Below, one piece after another: positions 9,299 to 19,665 of a stretch of DNA of 64,000 bases (position 1 is its first letter; each line of letters opens with the position of its first letter). Under the pieces are notes generated by a model. That model was not told the origin of the DNA. It saw only the letters and a program-made list of their open reading frames with translations, and ran no database searches. The stretch comes from Macrolepiota albuminosa (Eukaryota; Basidiomycota; Agaricomycetes; Agaricales; Agaricaceae). The stretch covers positions 744,001-808,000 of the forward strand of contig JAMWFC010000082.1 in the NCBI GenBank assembly GCA_027475525.1, written 5' to 3'. Position numbers and translations under genes: made by a program.

Positions 9299-11673
9299 TC
9301 ACTCGCTATCGTCATCTAACGGCAGGGAATCGTCCGATACAGGCAGGGAAGAGTCTCGAAGCGGCAAGAGGTCGCCCGGCAGGATGTTGTTGGCGGTTTG
9401 CCAATCCATAGCGGCTTGGCAATCGTCCTGGTAGTCGCGAAGAACGCGGAGGCTGCGGCCCAGGTTGGAGTAGCGCAGTCGTAGCGCCATAAGCTGCCCC
9501 CGGACTCGTTCCCGTTCTCGCTCCATTACCGCCTCCATCGTTGCCGCCCTCCTCGAGAACCTCTCCAACATGTCCCGCGGGTTGAGCGCCACCACCGGGT
9601 ATACGAGGTCTTGCCCCAGCCAGTTGAAGGCGTCGCCAGTGACCGTCGGTTGCGGCTGGGGAGTCCAGGCTGGATTGACCCTGGCGACCACAGGGCGCCG
9701 CGGTTCCAGTCCGGCAACGTCCTCTGGGTCTGAGACCTCCCAAGGGGCGACGTTGCCGTAAGGCGGTAGCCAGCGCCAGGCTGGCTCCTCTTGAGCAACT
9801 TCTGCCGTTCCCGGCCCTTCGCCTGCCACAACCTCGTCGCCTTCCGGTTGCGTCGCCAGGGTTTCTTCTTCACCCTGGGCGTCCTCATCTCCTCCCGCTA
9901 CGGCTCCCTCTGCCTTCTCCCTGTCCTCCATCTCCACGTCTGCAGGGGCCTCTTCCCGCTCCTCTTGTGGCGCCAAGTCGCCAACTTCCTCCCGCTCTCC
10001 CACCTCCTCCTCCTCGCCAAGGGACCTCGCCGCCAAGTGGATAGGCGATAAGAGGCTACTTGGGCCTGCCTCGGGATCTTGAGGGGGCAGGCGACTCGCC
10101 GCTAACGCCTTCTCCAAATCTTCCATCTCGGTGTCGCGAGGGGCTGGCGAGGGGGAAGGCGAAGAAACTACCCGAGGTCGCTTGGCCTTGCCCTTCCCCT
10201 TGCTTGGGGAAGGGGCTGGCCTTTTCTCTGGGACCGAAGTCCCTTGGCGGTCACCAGCGCCTCGATTGCCGACTGTTTCCGTCCCATCTCCTTGGCGTGT
10301 CGGCAACGCCAAGGAGGCACGTCCAATAACTGCCATACCACCGGCAGCAACCTTCCTCTTTTGCCCCTCCACGAACTCCCTGGCCCTCCTCACCAAAACC
10401 GCGCGCGAAAAAGTCTTCTCGACCAGGGCGTCTGGCGCGCCGCCACGCTCCCGACTCTTGGCCCCATCGATAGTACAGGCGCGCTTGAGGGCGCCACAAC
10501 GATAACACGGCTGGGCCCCAGTCGGGAACCAGCAGCCTTCTGGGTCGTTGTCCGCCCAGCATTTGTCGCACTAGCGCTAAGAGTTAGCCAAAAACTAAAA
10601 GAGACAGAAAAATTACTTACCGCCCCCCGCGCCTCCTTAAAGGCTTGCCGTGTCGCCAGGGAAACCGTCTTTTTCCCCTTCATCTCTTCCATAACGACCC
10701 CGGCCTCCTGCCCCTCGTCAAGGACCGCCTCCTCCCGACGCGGCAAAAGCAAACTTTTCAGTTCCTTGTCGTCGAAGGAACTTTGCGTTGGCGCCTGCAG
10801 GCATAGGTTAGTAAACACCGCCTAGGTCCAAAAGGAAGACTTACCGCGTACTGGGGAGCCTTTCCCTTGCGAGGCTTGGAAACAGTGGTTAGCGTGGCGC
10901 GGCAGCGGCAAGAGCAAAAACTCACTTTCTTCAAAGCCTTACCCGGCTTTACTGGGGAGCCCTTCCTGCTAGCCGGCAGTGCTGGGCTCTGTGCACTGCC
11001 GGCGCGAGAAACCTTGGCGACTGGCGCCTTCCCAGCGGCAACGTCCTCCATCTCTGCCGCCAAGGCGGCCACTCTCTCTCGCTCCTCTAGCGCCCTGGTG
11101 ATCTCACGGGCGTCCTGAGAAATCTCCTCCTGCCTTGCCGCGACCTCCTCCGCAACCTGCATGCGCGCCAAAGGCGCCAACACCTCTTGTTTACTGTGTG
11201 GTGACAAGTCAGACCAAAGCTAAGTCAAAAGAATGGGTTAGGAATACTCACTCTGCCGCTGGCGCGCTTACCGTCATCGGCAAGGCACCAGACAGAATGT
11301 CCTCCAACTCGTCCTCGATCGTTGGGACGGGAGGAGGCGCCTGGAAACGCGATCAGCTAGCGACACGGCAAGAACTGGAGGTACTTACAAAACGAGAAAA
11401 AGGCGCTAGCCACTCCGCGCCACGATGATCCAGGTACCGCGAACGGCACCACTCTCGAACCTCTATTTCACGATCCCAGCCCACGCCAAGAACGCGCACC
11501 TCCAACCACCGCTCGTACAGCTTCATAACGGCAACCACCAAATTTACTGGCGCGTCGGCGCCAACGCCATCGATCCGCTTGAGGAAGTTGTTTGCCTTCT
11601 CAATGTAGGCCGAGGCTGCGTCTTGAGCCTCACGGGATGGGACAGGGGGCGGAGTTGGAATTCGGAAAGACAT
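9299..11673 (-). CDS. Gypsy-1 antisense spliced accessory gene, Zn2Cys6-like protein
   Basis: Six-exon model on minus: 11673-11389, 11340-11252, 11193-10926, 10874-10845, 10794-10621, 10570-9299. All five introns are GT-AG, 48-58 nt, several with CTAAC branch motifs, and phases agree, giving about 705 aa. The N-terminal domain (MSFRIPTPPP ... EVREWCRSRY) is conserved in Gypsy-C. Exon 3 encodes a coiled coil (EEISQDAREITRALEERERV). Exon 6 opens with CDKCWADNDPEGC ... PCYRCGALKRAC, spacing C-x2-C-x8-C-x8-C-x2-C-x6-C, like a widened Zn2Cys6 DNA-binding domain. Then come a basic NLS-like KGKGKAKRPRV, an acidic region and a second coiled coil. Function unknown; a nuclear DNA-binding regulator is my inference. 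It has no recognisable retroviral domain. Confidence 0.8.
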
Positions 11674-11806
11674 TTTAATATTATGGAGCGCCAGGTAAAA
11701 ATGGGGAGAAGAAACGAAGTCCTCACTCATGCGCCAGGACTATAAACAAAATCTCAAGAACGCACGGACCACCTGTCACAAAAGCGGTAACGGTAGCCTT
11801 ATTTGG

Positions 11807-11842
11807 TGACTGAGGACAGTCAATTTTTCAGTTGGGGGGAGA
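11807..11842 (+). promoter_or_regulatory. Hairpin and polypurine tract before Gypsy-1 3' LTR
   Basis: TGACTGAGGACAGTCA (11807-11822) is a perfect 6-bp inverted repeat with an AGGA loop. It is followed by CAATTTTTCAG and the polypurine tract TTGGGGGGAGA, then the LTR at 11843. The same hairpin, AT stretch and G-tract occur in Gypsy-C (58470-58503, opposite strand). Confidence 0.75.
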
Positions 11843-12790
11843 TGATAGGACCCTATACAGGTTAGGCGCATCAACGGCAGGCTCGGCACCGGCTCCGGAA
11901 ACCTTGCCGCACTTGTTCCGAACTTAGCGCACGCGTTCTACCCATTTTAAGCCATTTCTGACGGCCGCGCACGGCAAGAAGCAGATCCAATCAATGATAG
12001 CGCCGACGGCAGCAAGAATGACAACTGACAGATGGCATCAGTCACTGACGACAGCGCTTAGCGAGAAGTTTGATGATCTATCAAAAACTGACGGACAGCT
12101 TGGCGTTTGACCTTGGCGTCTGACACCGCTTACCGTCTCGATTTGGCGCCCAACGTCGCTTAGGTGTTCTGACAGACAGAAGGGTGATGGAGTGATGGTT
12201 TAGCTTCGCGATCTGTCGCCTGGCGTCGCTAAGGCTCTTGAATGGACGGTAGGGATCTGAAACCGTTGGAGCTACCCCTTTGAAATTTTCCAGTTTACCG
12301 CACTCTGGCGTCATTAGCCACTGGCGACGGCGAACTTATTGTAGTATAAAAGTACTTACCGACTTGTACATTGGACAGCAGACGAATAGACCACAGTTTC
12401 CCCCACTTACTTCAGTCTCCTTTACGCTCAAGAGCTCATTTACGCTACGGTCGGCAACGTTGAACTCATCGGCAGTTACAGACGTTCGCCAACACTCGAC
12501 ATACTCGCGCCTTGCAACTACGGCAGGCATTATCGACGCTTAGAACTTCGCTAAGCTTATCGTGCTCTTGCCGCTCACCCTTGCCGTGTTCACTTACCGC
12601 ATTTCCTTAGGCGCTTTACCTTAGCGCTTGACACTTGCCGACCCCGTTACCGACTTTTATCCTTTTTCACAGACGCGTTCTCTGGGACCTGCCCGGGACT
12701 CCTCAATTACTTTTAGCGCGCCCAACGCACACTCTTGGTACGGTAACACAACTGTTACATTTGTTGCTGACCAAACTTTGGGCGTCATCA
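11843..12790 (+). repeat. Gypsy-1 3' LTR
   Basis: 948 bp, same ends and sequence as 1213-2160 as far as compared. Followed by the CCAG target duplication at 12791-12794. Confidence 0.95.
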
Positions 12791-12794
12791 CCAG

Positions 12795-14369
12795 CATGGA
12801 GAGCAGCCCCTGTGGAACATCAATGTAGGGGACATTGATGCACATGGGGAGCAGGAGGTAGACTTTGCTCTGAATGTATTCTCAGATGAAGCCCTACTTC
12901 AAGCTGGACACGCTTTCATAGATTCAGAGATTGATGTGACTGCATGTGGTGTACTCTATGCAGCGCAAAAGGTAGGAGCACACAATACTAATCCTCGTTC
13001 ATTCTAGAAGGCAATGTCTAGTAAGAACACTGCTCAGTGGTATCAAGCAACGTGCGATGAAATGAACTTCCTTAAGACCAATAGTACTTGGTAGGCAGTT
13101 TATTTGCCCCCAGTATCAACAGATTCAAAGCTGCATAGTTGCCCAAGGCTTTAGTCAGCGCCCTGGAGTTGACTTTGACAAAACTTATGCCCCTACAGCT
13201 TGCTGGGCTGCAGTCCGCACTGTTCTTGCACTTGCGGCCATGGAGAACATGCATTTGGAGTCTGTTGACATTTCTTCAGCCTTCCTTCATAGGGTTGTCA
13301 ATGCCGAACTCTACATGAAGTTCCCTGATGGCTTTTCTGAAGACATACCAGATCATATACAGTGTCAGCCCAGTGAAGGCCCTCCCTGTGCCAAGCTCAA
13401 AAAGGGTCTGTATGGATTAAAACAGAGTGCCAATTTATAGAACAAAAGGTTACATCACATACTTTTGGAACTCAGCTTTGCACAAATAACCTCAGACCCA
13501 TGCATGTATGTTTATTTGCGAGATGGCATCCGCATAATAGTTCCCATTCATGTCGACAATATGACCCTAGCTTCAAAGTCAAGGCCAGCCATTCTCAAAG
13601 TCATTGCCAAACTCCATCAGCACTTCAAGCTTTGTCACCTCAGCCCAACCACTGGTCTGCTCAGAGTTGTTGTGACACAAAACAGGCCCAATTGAAAACT
13701 ATGGATTGATCAACGTTCTTACGCCATTGAAGTGCTTTCACAATTTAATATGCTCAATTGCAAGGCTGTGGCTACCCCACTTGACCCAGGAGTTTGTCTT
13801 TCAAAGGCCAATGGCTCCTCATCTTCCAAGGAAATAGAAGAAATGTGCACAGTCCTCTACATACAAGCTACTGGTGCACTCCTTTACCTTGCCATGTGTA
13901 CCCATCCTGACATTGCTTCGCTGTTGGCGTCCTTTGTCAATTCAATGCAAACTCCGGCCCGAAACACTGGAAGGCAGTTAAGCACCTTATGTGCTATATC
14001 AGGGGCACGCTTAATTACAAGATTGAATATTCCGCTTCTGCCACCCTACTTTCTTCCTCTTTCTTTGGTTACACCAATGCCAACCATGGGGGAAACCCCG
14101 ACCATTGCCATTCAATCTCAGGTCCCATGCTTATGGTAGCTGGTGGCATGGTCAGTTGGATGTCAAAATTACAGTTAATCGTTGCACTCTCAAGCACCAA
14201 AGCTGAGTTTGTGGCTGCAAGTGAAACAGGTCGCGAATTGTGCTGGTTGAGGAATTTCCTTGCTAATATCGGCATGCCTCAATCCGTAGCCTCTGTCCTC
14301 AATATCAACAATCAATCTGTGATCTTAGTCTCAAAACATCCTGAACACATGGGTTGCCTTAAACACTAG
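12795..14369 (+). pseudogene. copia A pol, reverse transcriptase and RNase H part
   Basis: Frame-by-frame reading gives the copia-type reverse transcriptase: QWYQATCDEMNFLKTNSTW, VAQGFSQRPGVDFDKTYAP, ALAAMENMHLESVDISSAF, then KLKKGLYGLKQSANL and later the RNase H part (LALSSTKAEF-like VALSSTKAEFVAASETGRE at about 14190-14250). TAG codons at about 13005, 13093 and 13440 and several frame changes disable it. It ends at KHPEHMGCLKH, exactly where the DIRS-like element begins; the missing tail is at about 19440. Confidence 0.85.
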
Positions 14370-14427
14370 AATCAGTCATTTGCTCTCTAGTTACACAGCA
14401 ACTTGTCTATTTCTTGCTACGCGTTAC
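14370..14427 (+). repeat. DIRS-like left terminal repeat
   Basis: Contains AATCAGTCATTTGCTCTCTAG followed by TTACACAGCAACTTGTC, both found again near the right end at 19267-19293 and 19339-19386. Confidence 0.65.
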
Positions 14428-14484
14428 ACTTTAACAAAATTGTTACTTTGTTCCTCATCAACTGAGACATCTTTATGACTTCTC

Positions 14485-15900
14485 ATGGTCAACAACCTAC
14501 CATTAAGTTGCCAGCCTCCCAACCTCTTAAGTCGACTAGAGAGACAGCCCTGCCTTCTGGATCGCATAGAGGAACATCCGAACCTAGCAGAATGCCTTGG
14601 GATATTATACCATAGGCCATACGACCTTCCAAACAAGAGCAGCAAATCTTCGACAAACTTGAGCATGTTGTCAATGAATTCAGATGCGGACACAAGTCTA
14701 AAGTCAATGCCATCACAGAGATTGTTGAAACTGTCAACAAGTCTGACCTTGATGAGAAGTTTAGATGAGGATCCATCACCAACTACATTACAGTACTCAC
14801 TGATATCGAGTCCAAAGAGAGGAACCAAGAATAGAGAGCGAAACACCATGAAGAAGCGGAAAGTGGACAGCCAAGAGAGCAAGATGATCATATCAACCGA
14901 GAACAGTCTGTTGAATCAGTTAGAGTGAGATGCAAAGGGAAAGGGAAAACTCACAACAAATCACAAACCCTTTCATCCAACTATTCACATTGAGACCGAC
15001 TCATACATGCAGTCCTCAAAAGCTCTGAAGCAAGCAGTGGATGTGAATCAGACACATCCAGTAGGGGTAAATCTGACACAGATCAGCTGAAAGCAAAGAA
15101 GCAGAGAATCAAGGAGGAAGAATTACCCTGGTACAACGAAGAAAGGCTTGCTTGAGAGGCTGAAGATCCCAGATGTTTCAAGAACAGAAGACTGCTCCAG
15201 CTTTACCTCAAAAACCCCTCACAAGTCAGACAGCACATCGCGGTCTCACAAATTGCCCCTTGCAACTTCCCTGTATCCAAATAGGACAAACTTATTAAGA
15301 GAGAGCTCACCAATTTTGACATCATCTACAGTGCTATCCACCATGTCGGGACTCCTCAAGAAAATAGAGGACATATTGGTGATTGTGAAATCATCCTTGG
15401 ACACAGCAATCTAGTGTGAAAAGTCGAGAATCATGGGCAGTGGACCATTGCAGCAAATCTCTATGAGGAGGCTCTCAGTTTTGCCTGGCCCAACAGACAA
15501 AATGAATGGGCCAACCACTACCGATACATTGTTGGATTATTCTCAGCAAAATCTGCTACCCTGCACACATGCGTCATTGAGTATGAAAAAGCAGTCAGAG
15601 CTAGAGTTGGCCCAGGGACAAAAATGCTCCTCACTGACCAAAACCGATTTGATGACCTGCGGGATGCAATTCTTGACTCCAGTGGAATCAACTATAGCAG
15701 GGCTGGAAGCAAAAAAGGTGGAGCAAAACAATCAATCAACAAGTCAGGTGGCAGTGCAAGAGGCACAGGACAAGCTGTCTGTAAATGATGGAACTCCACA
15801 GTTGGATGTCCATTCGATAGAGAGTCATGTTTTTGGAGGCACGTCTGCAAACAATGTGGAGGAAAACACAAGAAAACCGAATGCCCTCAAAACATCAAAA
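14485..15900 (+). pseudogene. DIRS-like Gag
   Basis: Pieces in shifting frames give a DIRS-type Gag: an N-terminal region with EQQIFDKLEHVVNEFRC, then WTIAANLYEEALSFAWPN (from about 15445), YEKAVRARVGPGTKMLLTD (from about 15580) and a zinc-knuckle-like HVCKQCGGKHKKTECPQ near 15840-15895. Several stops and frame changes interrupt it. It resembles Gag proteins of other agaric tyrosine-recombinase retroelements as I remember them. Confidence 0.65.
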
Positions 15901-17739
15901 ACTGAAGTTTTAAAAGGAAATATTCCGAAATATTTGCGCTACAACTACTACAACTATTCAATGCCACTTCTTAGGACCCTTGTACAATGGTCTTTAACTG
16001 CCAAGCCTCTTCCAATACTATCCTCTGACAAACTGAGTAATACACGAGCTACAAAAACCTTGGCTGAACACCCTGATTTATTTAAGATCATAACTCCTAT
16101 AAATGTCAACCTTTTTCAACAGCTTGTAACCAGTCATCCCAACCAACCTTTTGTAGTTTCTGTTATCAAGAGCCTCAAGGAGGGATTCTGGCCTTTTGCC
16201 AACACCAAACCATCATCCTACCCATTGACTTGTGATATGTCATCAGGACCCCCTGGAAATAAAGTCGAAGCAGATTTTTTGAGGTCGCAGCGAGACATCA
16301 AAATTGCAGCAGAACAATTTTCCAATGACTTTGGATCCCAATTATTTGATGGAATGTACAGTTTTCCAATTCACGCAGTTCCAAAGCCAAAATCTTCTGA
16401 CTTACACCTTGTGACCAATCAATCTGCTGGGCAATTTTCTTTAAACTCAATGATTACTCACAATGATATCTCAGGGTTTCCAATGGATAATATGAAGCAC
16501 CTAGGAGACTTGCTATTGTGCATCAGAGACAGATTGGACAAATCACTGATTTTGTGGAAGTCAGATGTCGCTAATGCCTATTGACTAATTCCTATGCACT
16601 CCAGATGGCAATTAAAGCAAATTGTCACTATTGATAACAGGCAATACATTGATTGGTGCAACTGTTTTGGTGGACAGGCATCCTTGGTCTGCTGGGGATC
16701 CGTTAATAGCCTTATTACCTGGTCTGCAGAAGACTTGTATGAGGTCGAAAACCCTCTATGCTTCAATGATGACACCTTTGGAGTCAACGATGCCGATGAC
16801 CTCAGCTTTTATGAACCATACCAAATATGGGTACCTAGATGTCAAGCAAACCTGTTACAACTCTGGGATGATCTTGGGATTCCTCACAAGCAAAAGAAAC
16901 AAATTTTTAGTGCACCATTAACAATAATCAGTATTCTTGTTGATCCAAATGCAATGTCTATGACGTTACCTTCAGATGCCAAGCATGACCTCGTCACTCA
17001 GATCTGTCGTTTTGCCTCTTATCAAAAAAGAAAATCAGCCTATCACTCTAAGCGAGCTTGGCAGCAGTTGGCCGGATGGATCAACTAGAGACTAAATGAT
17101 TTTCCTCTTTTGGCCCCATCTTTGTGCAATATTTATGCCAAACTTGCATCCATACCTGACAATCCCAATGCAAGAATTTGGTGTAATGCCGATATAAGAG
17201 CAGACTTACTCTGGGCAGCAAACCACATCAAAAACTCTGATGGAATCTTACTTCTCCATTCCAAGGCTTGGCCTGTGTATAGTGCTGACATCATTATTGA
17301 ATGCAATGCTTGCCCTACTGGGATGGCATACTGGTTTCCTTCTTTACAACAAGGCTATTTTTGTTCTACTCAGGAAGACACGCCAACAGAGCTCATTTTC
17401 TTTTTGGAAGCCTTAACAGTGACGTTAGCCCTGTGTTTTTCGACTCTAGATGTCCCAAAATCGCAAAAAATCACTATTTATTCAGACAACCAAAACACTG
17501 TCGATATCTTCAATTCATTACATGCACAACCTCTCTACAACCCACTCTTAAAATATGCAGTCAACATCCTGATCAGTGGTAGCCATAAGCTGAAAGTCTT
17601 ACACATCCCTGGAGAACTCAACATCTGTGCCGACCTACTATCTAGGAGAAAATTTGAAGACGCCCATAATCTATTCCCTTCTTTGTCTATTTTCAACTTT
17701 CAACCCCCTCAAGAGCTGCTGGGGGCAGTCAAAAAATGA
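15901..17739 (+). pseudogene. DIRS-like reverse transcriptase and RNase H
   Basis: From about 15901 the frame leads into reverse transcriptase: HAVPKPKSSDLHLVTNQSAG, LILWKSDVANAY, a TGA at 16582-16584, then PMHSRWQLKQIVTIDNRQY and the active-site region LCFNDDTFG (normally YVDD). A TAG at about 17086 interrupts again. RNase H follows (PVYSADIIIECNACPTGMAY at about 17275, ITIYSDNQNTVDIFNSLHA at about 17470, ending IPGELNICADLLSRRKF). The first stop is explained by CGA to TGA in TCG context. Nonfunctional. Confidence 0.8.
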
Positions 17740-18652
17740 TTATACAAACTGTAAAACCCAGGCAGCCACGTAGGATTGCCTGGACAAAAGACTGTCTCAT
17801 ACATGAGCGTTCAATAGCTTTGGGCTACTGTATTGGTGACTCAACATTTCGCTCATATGGATCAGCTCTAAACTCCTATCTCAACTTTATAAAAATCCAC
17901 CATATGGATACAAAACCCACTGCTACATAGCTTATATGTCCCATTACATCAACCCTAAGTCCATCTCATCCTACCTCTCAGGACTCTGTAACCAACTCGA
18001 GATCTATTTCTCTGAGGTACAAGCCGAGCAAAACTTGCCTCTTGTTAAGAAGACATTGGCCGGTTCCAAGAAAAGGTTTTCTTCCCCAACGAAACGTAAA
18101 CATGCAATCACAAGAGATGACCTCTTACAAGTCATTAATTTCTACCAAATGTCTAGCCACCATGACGACCTCCTTTTTGTTGCCCTCTTAGTCACTGGCT
18201 TTTATGCCTTACTCCGCCTGGGTGAAATGACGTTACCTGATGACCCACACCTCAAAGATAATCAAAAATTGACAATGTCACTGTTGGTCACAATTGAGGC
18301 TGACTCTTATTCTTTCTTCCTCCCTACCCACAAAGCCGATGCTTTTTTTGAAGGGAACAAAGTCCTCATCAAAAAGTCCAGACATGCAACAGACCTATAT
18401 AAATGATTTGTGACTTACTGGAACAGCCATCAGCATCTCTTCCCTTTGCACCATGAACTATGGATCACAGAAGATGGCTACCCACCAACACGTTCATTTT
18501 TCATGAGACTGCGACAGTTCTTTGATCATACCATAGCAGGCCAGTTCCTCCAAGCAGGTGGTGCCACCTTCCTTGCTGAGGCAAGTGCTGCTCCTCAGAT
18601 CATACAAGCAGCTGGCCAATGGGCCTCTGACTCATTCCAAAGATACATCTGA
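17736..18652 (+). pseudogene. DIRS-like tyrosine recombinase
   Basis: Three adjoining pieces give a phage-integrase-like tyrosine recombinase: an N-terminal SAM-like core-binding part (FRSYGSALNSYLNFIKIH), the first catalytic Arg in FYALLRLGEMTLP (about 18210), and a C-terminal part GQFLQAGGATFLAEASAA ending SDSFQRYI with the catalytic Tyr. The usual His and second Arg (GHSxRxGGAT) are both Gln here, so the enzyme would be dead. Stops at about 17928 and 18404 also break it. Confidence 0.8.
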
Positions 18653-19230
18653 AAACACCCTGTCATTTTACATGCCCTTGCTTTCAGCAGATGGTCAGAT
18701 GAGATATCGCATTGACCTCAATCCAAACACACCCAGTTGCCTCACGAGGTGAAATATTGGGGTGGCCTCTGTTGTCTTCCACACCTTCGCTTATAACAGG
18801 TGTGTTTTGACAATGAACCTTCTTCTTGGACAACCAATAACACATGTTTCGTGACAGTTTGTTGTCTTCAGCAGACTGCACATTCAAAATGTTATGAGTG
18901 TTGTTGCCCCTGCACATGCTGGCAACGAGACACTTGTTTTGCACTTGTCATAATGTTACGATGAAATTTTATATTGGTTTTTCCCATGTTTTTCTTGTGC
19001 CCATTTCAATTGCTCTGCGACCTCATGGCACCACCTAAATAGGAAATAGCCGCCAGCACAAGAATAAAAAAATCATGCGCAGATATCTTGCACGTGGGAC
19101 CGGCTCTACGAGCTCTCCCGATCCATGGTATTTCTATACTTATCAGACCGAGTAAGAAGCGGCTCATTGGTCGTATTAAAACGAAGTTTTTATGAGATCA
19201 ATGAGAGCAAGTCACAACTGTCACGTGAAT

Positions 19231-19390
19231 GCTATACCTAGAGAGCAATGAGGATTAGACAACTGAGAATCAGTCATTCGCTCTCTAGGTAAGCATTCTG
19301 CGCTTACAAACTATAACTAGTAGTCATTTAACCCAGAATTGCTCTCTAGTTACACAGCAACTTGTCTATTTCTTGCTACATGTTACCATT
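19231..19390 (+). repeat. DIRS-like right terminal region with inverted and direct copies
   Basis: ACCTAGAGAGCAATGA (19238-19253) is the inverse of TCATTCGCTCTCTAGGT at about 19276-19293, and 19339-19386 repeats the left terminus directly. This mix fits an internal complementary region next to the inverted terminal repeat. Confidence 0.6.
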
Positions 19391-19439
19391 GAATGAGGCT
19401 AATTATTGAGGATGACACTACCTCGGAAAAAACGCTGAC

Positions 19440-19591
19440 TCAGCAAATTTATATTCCTTGTTCATTGGTTCTGGTTATGACAGGCAGTCGACAATGGAAA
19501 AATCAAACCTATATACATTCCCACCAAGGATATGGTCGCTGACTTGCTCACCAAGACTCTCAAACACGATGCTGTTGATAATCTCTGCTGA
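19440..19591 (+). pseudogene. copia A pol, RNase H C-terminal tail
   Basis: Reads HWFWL, a stop, QAVDNGKIKPIYIPTKDMV, then ADLLTKTLKHDAVDNLC and TGA at 19589-19591, the standard end of copia Pol. It completes the fragment that stops at 14369, proving that the DIRS-like element went into copia A. Confidence 0.85.
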
Positions 19592-19665
19592 AAAATGGGT
19601 ATCATTGGAGAATTCTCATGCAACGAACTTCAGTGACTTCCTGTGGGCATTCCATCAGGTGGGAG

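Larger units (their letters stand above)
1213..12790 (+). mobile_element. Gypsy-1, complete 11.58-kb Ty3/Gypsy LTR retrotransposon
   Basis: Bounded by two 948-bp LTRs (TGATAGGA at the start, GTCATCA at the end) and by the 4-bp target duplication CCAG (1209-1212 and 12791-12794). A tRNA-type primer binding site follows the 5' LTR and a G-rich polypurine tract precedes the 3' LTR. Internal order: gag, protease, reverse transcriptase, RNase H, integrase on plus (2541-8880), then a spliced accessory gene on minus (9299-11673). This is about twice the size of a usual fungal Gypsy element because of the accessory gene and long LTRs. It is inserted in copia A. The apparently identical LTRs imply a very young insertion. 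Internal frame breaks coincide with 77-bp duplications that are probably assembly artefacts. Confidence 0.95.
14370..19405 (+). mobile_element. DIRS-like tyrosine-recombinase retroelement, decayed
   Basis: Order of domains is Gag with zinc knuckle, reverse transcriptase, RNase H, tyrosine recombinase, as in DIRS elements; there is no DDE integrase. Related terminal segments lie at 14370-14427 and 19231-19390: a GCTCTCTAG(T/G)TA core is present at the left end, twice at the right end, and once inverted (TACCTAGAGAGC at 19236-19247). This suits the inverted termini plus internal complementary region of DIRS elements. It splits copia A. Exact ends are uncertain by tens of bases. Many stops make it inactive. 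Confidence 0.8.
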
